Shown piece by piece: positions 1 through 6,000 of a DNA stretch of 8,301 bases. This DNA is from Chloroflexota bacterium. GTDB lineage: Bacteria > Chloroflexota > Dormibacteria > Dormibacterales > Dormibacteraceae. The translations under genes and the position numbers were made by a program. The notes under the pieces are model-generated. The model searched no databases. It had not been told where the DNA came from and worked only from the letters and a program-made list of their open reading frames with translations. Where the stretch lies: the NCBI GenBank assembly GCA_005888075.1, contig VBKD01000204.1, forward strand, positions 1-8,301, written 5' to 3'. Numbering within the stretch: the stretch's first letter is position 1; each line of letters begins with the position of its first letter.

Positions 1-1
1 T

Positions 2-136
2 CTGGAATCGGCCTCCGAATGGTTCGCGGCCTATCGCGACGCCGGCGCCGACCACCTGGTGGTGCGATTGGCGCGTCCCGGCCTTGCCGACTACCACGAC
101 ACAATCCGGCAGCTCCTCGACGCTGCGCAACGGTAA
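2..136 (+). CDS. C-terminal end of a probable luciferase-like (LLM class) flavin-dependent oxidoreductase, partial
   Basis: Only the last 44 codons lie in the window; the frame is open from the left edge and stops with TAA at 134-136. The visible piece reads as an amphipathic helix (ESASEWFAAYRDAGADHLVV), a beta strand, and a last helix ending LLDAAQR. The pattern 'W...YR.AGADHLVVR.ARPG' followed by a short helix resembles the last beta-alpha unit of the TIM barrel in LLM-class flavin or F420-dependent oxidoreductases, where 'aGvdhlvlr' is common. This is family resemblance only: no cofactor or active-site residues are visible in this fragment, and another TIM-barrel enzyme is possible. The following gene is on the same strand after a 102-bp gap. 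Confidence 0.55.
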   Translation: MESASEWFAAYRDAGADHLVVRLARPGLADYHDTIRQLLDAAQR

Positions 137-180
137 GGTCCACGTCGATTGCGTTGAATGCGCCGGATCAGCCGGGCGGT

Positions 181-219
181 CTCAGCATTTCCTCAGCCTT
201 GGCTCAGGCAACGTTAAAA
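181..219 (+). promoter_or_regulatory. Three 11-bp-phased CTCAG direct repeats plus possible -10 element
   Basis: CTCAG occurs at 181-185, 192-196 and 203-207, so the start-to-start spacing is exactly 11 bp twice, about one helical turn. An AT-rich hexamer TTAAAA at 214-219 follows immediately and could be a -10 element; the GTG start of the next gene lies 20 bp further on. Tandem direct repeats of 10-11 bp next to a -10 are the usual binding layout of OmpR/PhoB-family response regulators, which bind as head-to-tail dimers. The spacing is seen directly; the regulator class and the promoter are inferred. No regulator of this class is encoded in the window. Confidence 0.45.
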
Positions 220-238
220 CAGTCCGCTCACGCTGTCC

Positions 239-511
239 GTGGTGAGCGTGAACCCATCTGACGGCGCGCCGGAGCTGCGGTTGTGGCCGGCTCATCTTCC
301 ACCTGGCGCGAGGTGGCTTCCGTACAGCCCTGAGCTGGTGAGGGCATCGCCTGCCCTTCGCCCTCCCGCATCGCCGGCGGCACCCATAGCAGCGGCGCGA
401 CAACTATGGCCGATCCCCTACTGGCGCCTGCTGCTGGTCGCCTCGCTGGGTGCCGGCTTGATTGGAATCGGCGGCGGAATGATCTTGGGTTTCCTGTTCG
501 GCGGACGCTAG
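239..511 (+). CDS. Small single-pass membrane protein of unknown function
   Basis: This 90-residue protein belongs to no family I recognise. Residues 1-58 are hydrophilic and proline/alanine-rich, with a cluster RPPASPAAPIAAA at about 41-53. Residues 62-87 form one strongly hydrophobic, glycine-rich segment (LLLVASLGAGLIGIGGGMIL), ending in GGR, so a C-terminally anchored (tail-anchor-like) membrane protein is likely. GTG codons at 239, 242 and 248 could all serve as the start. There is no good Shine-Dalgarno sequence, so a short-leader or leaderless transcript from the TTAAAA at 214-219 is conceivable. The stop lies only 7 bp from the convergent stop of the VWA gene. In favour of a real gene are a coherent transmembrane segment and a promoter-like region upstream; against it, the size is small and no homologue was tested. 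Confidence 0.55.
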   Translation: MVSVNPSDGAPELRLWPAHLPPGARWLPYSPELVRASPALRPPASPAAPIAAARQLWPIPYWRLLLVASLGAGLIGIGGGMILGFLFGGR

Positions 512-518
512 CCGATCG

Positions 519-1466
519 TCAGGGCAGCACGCGGAACCAGATCAGGCTGATCGCCGCGCCGACCATCACAAGACCGATGCCCCCAAGCAGGAGCGGAACC
601 ATCAGGTTGACCTGCTGGAACTGCCAGCCAAATTGGGTCGCCAGCGAGCTGTAGATGCTTTGCAGCTCGCCCGCGGCCTGCGCGTAGTAGTACTTTCCGC
701 CTGTCGCGGAAGCTATGGCGCTGAGGGTGGCTTCGTCGACTCCGCCGACGGGCTCGCCACCGACCGTCGCACTGCCGTTCCGCAGCCCGATGCCGACTGT
801 TTCGACCGGCACCTTCGCAACAGCGATCTGCTGCGCCACCGTCAGCGGATCGGCACCCTGATTGGAAACACCGTCAGTCAACACGACGATCATCGCCGGC
901 CGTGAACGCGCCGTAGAAGCGGTGGGCGCAGCGGAATCAAGCTGCTGCAGCGCCAGCGACAGAGCAGAGCCGAGAGCGGTTCCGCCGCCGGCCCGGAGGC
1001 TCGACACCGCCGCTTTCACCGCTCCCCGATCAGAGGTCAGCCCTTGTCTCAACGAAGCCCCGGAGCTGAAGCTGATCAGGGCTATCCGGTCGCCGCTCGG
1101 TAGCTGATCGACGAGCGTGGAGGCGGCGTTCTTGGCGGCGTCGAGCCGGGTCGGCGCGACATCCGTGGCCTGCATCGATCCGGAGACGTCGATGACCAGG
1201 ATCACGTCGGAGCTGTTCCTGGCCACCTCGAGGTTCAGGACCGGAACGGCGAGCCCGCTCAGAAGCGCCACCGCCCCGGCCAGGAACGCTGCCGGTGGAA
1301 GATGGCGACGCACGCCCGGCGACCGGGGAAGGACCGTGCGGAGCAGCTCCAGGTTGGTGAAGCGAAGCGTGTAGGCACGCCGCCTGCGTTGCGCGAGCAC
1401 GTAGCCGGCGACCAGAACGGGAATCGCCAGCAGGCCGAGAAGAAAGACTGGCTGCTCGATGATCAC
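519..1466 (-). CDS. Membrane-anchored von Willebrand factor A (VWA) domain protein, BatA-like
   Basis: The 315-residue protein has a hydrophobic helix at about 6-25, an arginine cluster (QRRRR), a second helix at about 58-78, a VWA domain from about 86 to 275, and a last helix at about 288-311. The metal-ion-dependent adhesion site is complete: DVSGS (D93, S95, S97), a threonine in GGTALGSAL (T163), and the TDG aspartate (D198). This arrangement matches BatA-type proteins that work with MoxR ATPases. The start is GTG at 1466, whose last bases overlap the DUF58 stop in a GTGA overlap, implying translational coupling. The frame stays open far upstream inside the DUF58 gene, but that extension has no domain-like sequence. 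Probable role (known for the family, inferred here): envelope partner of a MoxR/VWA chaperone-like complex acting through metal-dependent protein contacts. Confidence 0.9.
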   Translation of the reverse strand: MIIEQPVFLLGLLAIPVLVAGYVLAQRRRRAYTLRFTNLELLRTVLPRSPGVRRHLPPAAFLAGAVALLSGLAVPVLNLEVARNSSDVILVIDVSGSMQATDVAPTRLDAAKNAASTLVDQLPSGDRIALISFSSGASLRQGLTSDRGAVKAAVSSLRAGGGTALGSALSLALQQLDSAAPTASTARSRPAMIVVLTDGVSNQGADPLTVAQQIAVAKVPVETVGIGLRNGSATVGGEPVGGVDEATLSAIASATGGKYYYAQAAGELQSIYSSLATQFGWQFQQVNLMVPLLLGGIGLVMVGAAISLIWFRVLP

Positions 1467-2401
1467 GCCTGGTGGGCACCTCGGCCGCGATTGGCTTCGA
1501 GCCCTCGACGGCGCAGGTACTGGATCAGCTGCGGCAGGAATGGCTGCGCGGTTGTGATACGGAACTCGACCGCACGCGCTCGCCGCAAATCGTTTGATAT
1601 GCGCCGCTCCTGTTCTTCGGCCGCGCGCTGGAAACGGTCCCTTAGGCGCCGGTCGGAGGTGTCGACCTGCAGCTGGCGGCCGGTCTCGGGGTCCTCGAAC
1701 GTGACCACGCCGATGTCCGGAAAAGCTAGCTCCGTCGGGTCGCCCACTCGGGCGGCGACGACTTCGTGGCGGCGGCCCAGGATCGCCATGGGCCTCTGCC
1801 AGCCGCTCGCGGCAAGGAAGTCGCTGATCACGATGAGAACGGACGGACGCTGTACGACCTTGACCGCCTGGCCAAGAGCCCCAGCGAGAGCTGTCGCGCC
1901 GCGCGGTGCCGACGCCAGGTCGGTGTCCAGGGTCCCGACGAGGTGCAAGCGTCCGGTGCGTCCGGAGATCGGCGGCAGGATCCTCCTTACCTGATTGTCG
2001 AAAACGATGGCCCCCACTCGACTGCCGTGGCGGGCGAGCAATGAGGACGCGGCCGACGCCATCTCGATCGCCGCTTCCCGCTTCAGCATCAAGGCGGTAC
2101 CCCAATCCAAAGAGGCGCTCGTATCGACGATCAACCAGGCATCCAGGCCTCGATCGGGATGAGATTCACGCACGAAAACGCGATCCGATCGAGCAGTCAG
2201 GTTCCAATCGATCAGGCGGGCGTCCTCGCCGAGCTGGTACTCGCGGACGTCCGCGTATTCGACACCGGGGCCACGCACACTCGAACGTTCATCGCCCCAG
2301 GCGTGGAATCCGAGCCTTCTCAGGACCGGCCATCGCACTTGCCTGAGCGCCTCGTGCCTGAGGAGGTTCCGAAGGCGCCGCGGCCTTCCGTCAGACGACA
2401 C
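1463..2401 (-). CDS. DUF58 domain protein, MoxR partner
   Basis: This 312-residue protein is of the short, soluble DUF58 type with no membrane helix. The family signature is seen at about residues 47-71 (VEYADVREYQLGEDARLIDW followed by NLTAR). It is followed by a VWA-like fold with a MIDAS-type DTSAS (D93, S95, S97) and a later ISDF aspartate (D194). The start chosen is GTG at 2401, 11 bp inside the end of moxR, preceded by GGGGGA about 6 nt upstream; a longer ATG form from 2476 would read an unlike sequence antiparallel to no family pattern and was not preferred. The end overlaps the VWA start by 4 bp. MoxR, DUF58 and VWA genes in this order are a common bacterial module in which DUF58 and VWA proteins are thought to act with the AAA+ ring. 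The biochemical role of DUF58 is not established. Confidence 0.9.
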   Translation of the reverse strand: MSSDGRPRRLRNLLRHEALRQVRWPVLRRLGFHAWGDERSSVRGPGVEYADVREYQLGEDARLIDWNLTARSDRVFVRESHPDRGLDAWLIVDTSASLDWGTALMLKREAAIEMASAASSLLARHGSRVGAIVFDNQVRRILPPISGRTGRLHLVGTLDTDLASAPRGATALAGALGQAVKVVQRPSVLIVISDFLAASGWQRPMAILGRRHEVVAARVGDPTELAFPDIGVVTFEDPETGRQLQVDTSDRRLRDRFQRAAEEQERRISNDLRRARAVEFRITTAQPFLPQLIQYLRRRGLEANRGRGAHQA

Positions 2402-3353
2402 GGCCGTCCCCCAGATCGAGCCTTGGCATCTCGGCTGTCTCCAGGACTCTCCGCACCACCGTATCGGGGGACACACCGTCGGCGATGCCTTCGTAGCTCA
2501 AAACAATCCGGTGCCGCAACACCTCAGGCGCCACAGCCGCGATGTCCTGCCCCAACACATAGCTGCGGCCGCGGATGAACGCCAGCGCCCGGCCGGCGCT
2601 GACCATGTGTATCGTCGCGCGCGGGCTCCCTCCGTAATCGACCGCGGATTCCAGCTCCGTGACACCGGCCGCCTTCAGGCTCCGCGTCGCCGTCACGAGC
2701 CTGGTCGCGTACGCGATCACGGCCGGATCGACGTAGACCTTGCGCACCTGATTCTGCAGGCCGACCAGATCCTCGGGCGTGAGCACCTGACGCACCTGGA
2801 TCGGTTCGCCGATCATCCGCTCGACGATCCCCATCTCTTCGTGCGCGGACGGATAGCCGACTACAACCTTGAGCATGAAGCGATCGATTTGCGCCTCCGG
2901 CAGGGGATACGTGCCGTCGGCCTCGATCGGATTCTGGGTGGCGAGGACCAAGAAGGGGTCGTCCACCCGGAACGTCTCCTTGGCGATGGTGACCTGTCTC
3001 TCCTGCATCACCTCGAGCAGGGCGGACTGGACCTTGGCAGGCGCCCGGTTGACCTCGTCAGCGAGTAGCAAGTTGCAGAAGATCGGCCCGAGCTCGGTCG
3101 TGAAGTCCGCCTTGCGCGGGTTGAACACTCGTGTTCCGACCAGGTCCGATGGAACCAGGTCGGGCGTGAACTGAATGCGCCCGAACGTCCCCCCGACAAC
3201 TCTTGCGAGCGCCTTCACGGTCGCAGTTTTGGCCAGGCCGGGCACGCCCTCCAGGAGGACGTGCCCGCGAGCCAGGAGGGCCACGAGGAGGCACTCCAAC
3301 AAATGATCCTGCCCAACGATGAGCCGGCGCAGCTCGAACAGGATCTCGTCCAT
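2391..3353 (-). CDS. MoxR-family AAA+ ATPase
   Basis: The 320-residue protein carries all AAA+ elements of the MoxR clade: N-terminal helix with LIVGQ (residues 11-15), Walker A GVPGLAKT (36-43), Walker B LLLADEVNRAP (95-105), sensor 1 LATQNPIE (137-144) followed by GTYPLPEAQIDRFM with the arginine finger (R158), and sensor 2 GGSPRA (241-246). MoxR ATPases are hexameric chaperone-like motors that act with VWA proteins on folding, cofactor insertion or activation of client proteins. The ATG at 3353 is fixed by the conserved start (MDEILFELRR just before LIVGQ). There is only a weak ribosome site (GGCGAG). The gene start is overlapped for 139 bp by the end of the upstream lipoprotein gene in another frame, and its own frame is open for another 338 codons upstream, which is abnormal. 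The 3' end overlaps the DUF58 start by 11 bp. Confidence 0.93.
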   Translation of the reverse strand: MDEILFELRRLIVGQDHLLECLLVALLARGHVLLEGVPGLAKTATVKALARVVGGTFGRIQFTPDLVPSDLVGTRVFNPRKADFTTELGPIFCNLLLADEVNRAPAKVQSALLEVMQERQVTIAKETFRVDDPFLVLATQNPIEADGTYPLPEAQIDRFMLKVVVGYPSAHEEMGIVERMIGEPIQVRQVLTPEDLVGLQNQVRKVYVDPAVIAYATRLVTATRSLKAAGVTELESAVDYGGSPRATIHMVSAGRALAFIRGRSYVLGQDIAAVAPEVLRHRIVLSYEGIADGVSPDTVVRRVLETAEMPRLDLGDGRVV

Positions 3354-4381
3354 GGTCGGCTCGCCGCGCCGCGCCGTGGTCCCGTCGGGTGAAAGTGAAC
3401 CGTCACTGTCACTGCCTGGCCCGGCGTATATCCGGCGAGGATCGGTTTGATGGCGGCCGCGCTGGAAACCGAGTGGCCACCGATGCCCACGATGGTCCAC
3501 CCGACCTGCAATCCTGCCCGGGCAGCGGGGCCACCCGCGACGATGGACTGGATCCTCGCGCCGCGACCCGCGGAGTCGGTGGCCGTCAAGCCGAGGGATG
3601 CCGCGCCGGACTGCACCCCAGTTCCGAGAAGCTGCTGCGCGATCGTGTTGACCTGATTGCTCGGGATTGCGACGCCCTGACCGGCGGTTCCCGAGGCACC
3701 GAGAGTCGTCATGCCGATCACCTGTCCGGCGATGTTGACCAGCGCGCTGCCCGAGGTGCCGGCGGCCATTGGCGCTGTGGTCACGATGAGCCCGGTCAGC
3801 TGCACCGAGCCCGAAGTCATGCTCCCGGCGGTCTGGCTTACGATGCCCTGGCTGACAGTCCCGGAGGGCGCGATCTGGTTCCCGATCGCCACGACTACGT
3901 CCCCGAGCTGGACCGTGCCGGAATCTCCGAACGCCGTCGCCGTGAGCCCGGTCGCGCCGCTGACGCGAACGACGGCGATATCGCTGGCCGCATCGGACCC
4001 GCTGACAAAGCCCGTATAACGCTGGCCGGTAGCGGTGGTGACGGTGACCTGCTGCGACCCGGCGACGAGGCTTGCCGGCGTTGCGACGGTGCCGGCTGAG
4101 TCGAGCAGCAAGCCGGAGCCCGACGCCGAGGCGGTCTCGACCCGGACGACCGACGGGCCGACCTGCGCGATGAGGCGCCGCATGTCCGCCTGGAGCTGGT
4201 CGAGTCCACCCGGAGCGGGTGCTGCGGCAGCGCCTCCGCCGCCCGTGCCGGCCGGAGTGGGCGCCGTCGCCTGCTGCACCTCCGCCGGAGTCGCGAACCG
4301 GACGGGGAAGGTGCACCCGGCCAGTGCGACAACCGTACCGCCGGCGAGCATTGGGATGCCGAGCCACCCGCGAAGCCGCAC
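3215..4381 (-). CDS. HtrA/trypsin-like PDZ lipoprotein lacking the catalytic histidine (probable pseudoprotease), with anomalous C-terminus
   Basis: As read, the protein has 388 residues. It starts with a lipoprotein signal (MRLRGW, hydrophobic core, lipobox ALAGC with lipidated Cys23), then a low-complexity linker rich in Ala, Gly and Pro (about 37-60), a chymotrypsin-fold domain (about 68-253) and a PDZ domain (about 257-330). The HtrA landmarks align: GSGLLLDSAGTVATPASLV matches the usual 'GSG.ii...G.ivTn.HVv', with Ser104 where the catalytic histidine belongs; DIAVVRV retains the aspartate (D134); and GTSGSALVN retains the serine (S210). It is therefore probably not a normal serine protease but may bind peptides through PDZ and fold. 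The GTG at 4381 is the first possible start after an in-frame stop (4406-4408). The 76-bp gap upstream may hold a promoter, but none is clear. Residues after about 331 look off-frame and cysteine/tryptophan-rich, and the last 46 codons (stop included) overlap moxR. Confidence 0.8.
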   Translation of the reverse strand: MRLRGWLGIPMLAGGTVVALAGCTFPVRFATPAEVQQATAPTPAGTGGGGAAAAPAPGGLDQLQADMRRLIAQVGPSVVRVETASASGSGLLLDSAGTVATPASLVAGSQQVTVTTATGQRYTGFVSGSDAASDIAVVRVSGATGLTATAFGDSGTVQLGDVVVAIGNQIAPSGTVSQGIVSQTAGSMTSGSVQLTGLIVTTAPMAAGTSGSALVNIAGQVIGMTTLGASGTAGQGVAIPSNQVNTIAQQLLGTGVQSGAASLGLTATDSAGRGARIQSIVAGGPAARAGLQVGWTIVGIGGHSVSSAAAIKPILAGYTPGQAVTVTVHFHPTGPRRGAASRPWTRSCSSCAGSSLGRIICWSASSWPSWLAGTSSWRACPAWPKLRP

Positions 4382-4457
4382 GAAGCGGAGTGTGGCCGGC
4401 TTCCCTTAGACGCTCGCGAGAGAACCCTGGGAATGGGCTGTGAGGATTCGGTTGGGC

Positions 4458-4880
4458 CTAGGCGCGCCGCTCCAGGTCGATGGATTCGACCCAGGCCGAG
4501 CGCCAGTCCGGCGCTTCGAACGGCTCGGCCCAGTAGCCCGTCTCCTTCGCAATCTTGCCGTCACGAAGCTGAAAGATGAGGACCGCGGAGAACGGCTTGT
4601 CACCATAAGTGAGCGTCGCCTCCGCCACCCAAATGTCACCAGTGCCGAAAAGGTGGCGGTTGGTCACTTTCGGAAGCACGGGCATGTGCGCGTAGACCGC
4701 TCGGCGGTTGGCTGCTCCGGCGACTCGCTCGCGCGAGGCTGGCCACTCCATGACCGCGTCATCGTGAAAGACCTCATCCATGACGCTGGTGTCTCCACGG
4801 TCGATCCCATCGATGAGGCGGGTGATCAGCCGGCGCGCCGCTTCGTCAGTCATGACTCGCTCTTGGTTCGCGGATGGCAT
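4458..4880 (-). CDS. SnoaL-like / NTF2-fold small protein
   Basis: This 140-residue protein has the NTF2/SnoaL cone-fold pattern. An N-terminal helix (about 11-28, RRLITRLIDGIDRGD) leads into MDEVFHDDAVMEWPAS, then GAANRRAVYAHMP, a strand (NRHLFGTGDIWVAEATL), and the edge strands LIFQLRDGKIAKETGYWAEPF. Length and motif order fit stand-alone NTF2-like proteins, which include small isomerases, hydratases and cyclases; the substrate cannot be read from the sequence. The ATG at 4880 lies 6 bp after the cupin stop, with AAGGG in the cupin end as a possible ribosome site. A second in-frame ATG at 4853 (MTDEAARR), preceded by AAGAGCGAG, is an equally reasonable start. It is almost certainly cotranscribed with the cupin gene and controlled with it by the neighbouring TetR protein. 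Its downstream neighbour on the same strand begins 76 bp later. Confidence 0.85.
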   Translation of the reverse strand: MPSANQERVMTDEAARRLITRLIDGIDRGDTSVMDEVFHDDAVMEWPASRERVAGAANRRAVYAHMPVLPKVTNRHLFGTGDIWVAEATLTYGDKPFSAVLIFQLRDGKIAKETGYWAEPFEAPDWRSAWVESIDLERRA

Positions 4881-4886
4881 GGTCGA

Positions 4887-5252
4887 TCAGCCCTTGGCGT
4901 AGTTGCTGGCGCCGTAGAAGTCGACCACCACCACCGGCTCATCGCCTTCAACCCATGCGTCGTGGCCGCTCGGCAGAGAGGTGAGGTCGCCGGGCCCCGC
5001 CACGAACTCGGTTCCGTCGTCCATTCGAATTCGGAGTCGCCCGCTGACGTGGTACTGGAAATGCGGCGCTTCGCAGCTTTCCGTTTTCGCGATGGGCTTC
5101 ACGTCGTTGGACCAGCGCCATCCGGGTTCTAAGACGAGGCGGCCTACGTCCGATCCGCCCAGATTCACGAGCTCGGCTCGACCGTTTGGAAACCGGCGAA
5201 CCTCCTCGGGCTTGACGAAACTCTTGTGCTCGGTGCGGTGGGTTGTGGACAT
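4887..5252 (-). CDS. Single-domain cupin protein
   Basis: This 121-residue protein is a small beta-barrel cupin. The first cupin motif is seen as CEAPHFQYHVSGRLRIRMDDG (H64, H68 as likely metal ligands). The second is GPGDLTSLPSGHDAWV with H97. The combination 'HFQYHVSGRL...DDGTE...GPGD...P.GHDAWV.GDEPVVVVD' is a recurring signature of stand-alone cupins in high-GC bacteria. Their substrate is not known to me, so only metal-binding cupin fold and possible small-molecule dioxygenase, isomerase or sensor roles can be stated. The ATG at 5252 is supported by a strong ribosome site (GGGAGGA ending about 5 nt before the start). It is the first gene of a two-gene unit with the SnoaL-like gene and diverges from the TetR gene across a 99-bp region with a palindrome. 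Confidence 0.88.
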   Translation of the reverse strand: MSTTHRTEHKSFVKPEEVRRFPNGRAELVNLGGSDVGRLVLEPGWRWSNDVKPIAKTESCEAPHFQYHVSGRLRIRMDDGTEFVAGPGDLTSLPSGHDAWVEGDEPVVVVDFYGASNYAKG

Positions 5253-5286
5253 CTCTTCCTCCCTCTTTCTTCAGGACTGCACCCTG

Positions 5287-5323
5287 TTGTGCTAGTCTGA
5301 CCTACTAGTAGATAAGTTGTCAA
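5287..5323. promoter_or_regulatory. Divergent promoter region with TetR-type operator palindrome
   Basis: CTACTAGTAG at 5302-5311 is a perfect 10-bp palindrome in the gap between the divergent cupin and TetR genes. On the minus strand a consensus -35 TTGACA lies at 5323-5318, and a weak -10 (CAGACT, 5299-5294) follows after 18 bp, so the palindrome falls inside the spacer. On the plus strand TTGTGC (5287-5292), a 16-bp spacer and TAGATA (5309-5314) could drive the TetR gene, with the -10 overlapping the palindrome. A repressor bound there would block both directions. The palindrome and TTGACA are seen directly; the promoter assignments and the repressor are inferred from layout and from common TetR-family practice. 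The outer flanks are only weakly symmetrical. Confidence 0.6.
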
Positions 5324-5351
5324 TCCTGAACTTTACCGAGACCATTGGCGC

Positions 5352-5966
5352 ATGACAGCCAGGCAGGCCGCGGGGGAAACCGGGACGGCGGCCAAGATCC
5401 TCGACGTCGCCGAGCGGCTGGTTCAGTCGCGCGGCTTCAACGGGTTCAGCTATGCGGACGTGGCAGCCGAGCTTGGCGTGACCAAGGCCAGCCTGCACTA
5501 CCACTTCCCCGGCAAGGCCGAGCTTGGTGAAGCTTTGATCAACCGATACGCAATCCGCTTCGCCGAGGCCTTGCAAGCGATCGACGCCGGGCCCCTAGAC
5601 GTTCGCGCCAAGCTCGGGTCGTACGCCGCGGTCTACGCGGATGTGCTCCAGGACAATCGGATGTGCCTGTGCGGGATGCTCGCTGCAGACTATGAAACGC
5701 TGCCGCCGGCCATGCGGACCGCAGTGGTGCGGTTCTTCGACGACAACGAAACCTGGCTGGAGCGGGTCCTGGAACAAGGCGCGGGCGAAGGCGCCCTGCA
5801 TTACGAAGGCCGGGCGCGTGACCAGGCTCAATTGATCATCGGCGCGCTGGAAGGAGCAATGCTGGTCGCCCGCCCATACGGCGATCCGGACCGCTTCCGG
5901 GCCGCGGCGAAACGTCTCCTGGCCACCCTCGACGGCGGAAATGAGACGAGGGTCTCGGGCCCCTAG
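5352..5966 (+). CDS. TetR/AcrR-family transcriptional regulator
   Basis: The 204-residue protein has the TetR DNA-binding domain at residues 14-62: a first helix KILDVAERLVQSRGF, then the helix-turn-helix GFSYADVAAELGVTKASLHY and HFPGKAEL, the family hallmark 'Y.HF..K..L'. The C-terminal ligand and dimer domain contains NRMCLCGMLAAD (Cys105, Cys107), a motif common in one TetR subgroup, and ends in a helix EGAMLVARPYGDPDRFRAA. The ATG at 5352 has a poor ribosome site. Divergence from the cupin/SnoaL pair and the palindrome between them make that pair and itself the likely targets. It could also influence the ABC exporter that starts 34 bp downstream, because the two genes lie on the same strand. 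The ligand cannot be inferred. Whether the cysteine pair senses redox or electrophiles is open. Confidence 0.93.
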   Translation: MTARQAAGETGTAAKILDVAERLVQSRGFNGFSYADVAAELGVTKASLHYHFPGKAELGEALINRYAIRFAEALQAIDAGPLDVRAKLGSYAAVYADVLQDNRMCLCGMLAADYETLPPAMRTAVVRFFDDNETWLERVLEQGAGEGALHYEGRARDQAQLIIGALEGAMLVARPYGDPDRFRAAAKRLLATLDGGNETRVSGP

Positions 5967-6000
5967 GACATAATCGCCGGCAGCCGTTAAGGTGCACGGC

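Noticed and set aside
1302..1994. Long plus-strand open frame (230 codons) opposite the DUF58 and VWA genes
   Set aside because: It lies antisense to two genes with clear domains, is arginine-rich as expected for high-GC shadow frames, and shows no motif.
1467..2105. N-terminal extension of the VWA protein to 528 residues
   Set aside because: The extension lies inside the DUF58 gene in another frame and has no domain-like sequence; the GTGA overlap at 1463-1466 gives a better start.
2391..4367. A single 658-codon protease-MoxR fusion in the moxR frame
   Set aside because: The part upstream of 3353 in this frame is arginine-rich shadow sequence; the protease-like domain reads in a different frame. 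A fusion would need a frameshift at about 3390, which remains only a possibility.
4413..4420. CTCGCGAG palindrome in the gap before the lipoprotein gene as an operator
   Set aside because: An 8-bp palindrome of C, G, A and T in high-GC DNA is expected often, and the flanks show no symmetry.
4440..5132. Plus-strand open frame (230 codons) opposite the SnoaL-like and cupin genes
   Set aside because: It is antisense to both recognised proteins and has no domain pattern or ribosome site.
5967..6000. Separate promoter for the ABC genes (CATAAT at 5969-5974)
   Set aside because: The hexamer resembles a -10, but no -35 is visible at a suitable distance; readthrough from the TetR gene is equally likely.
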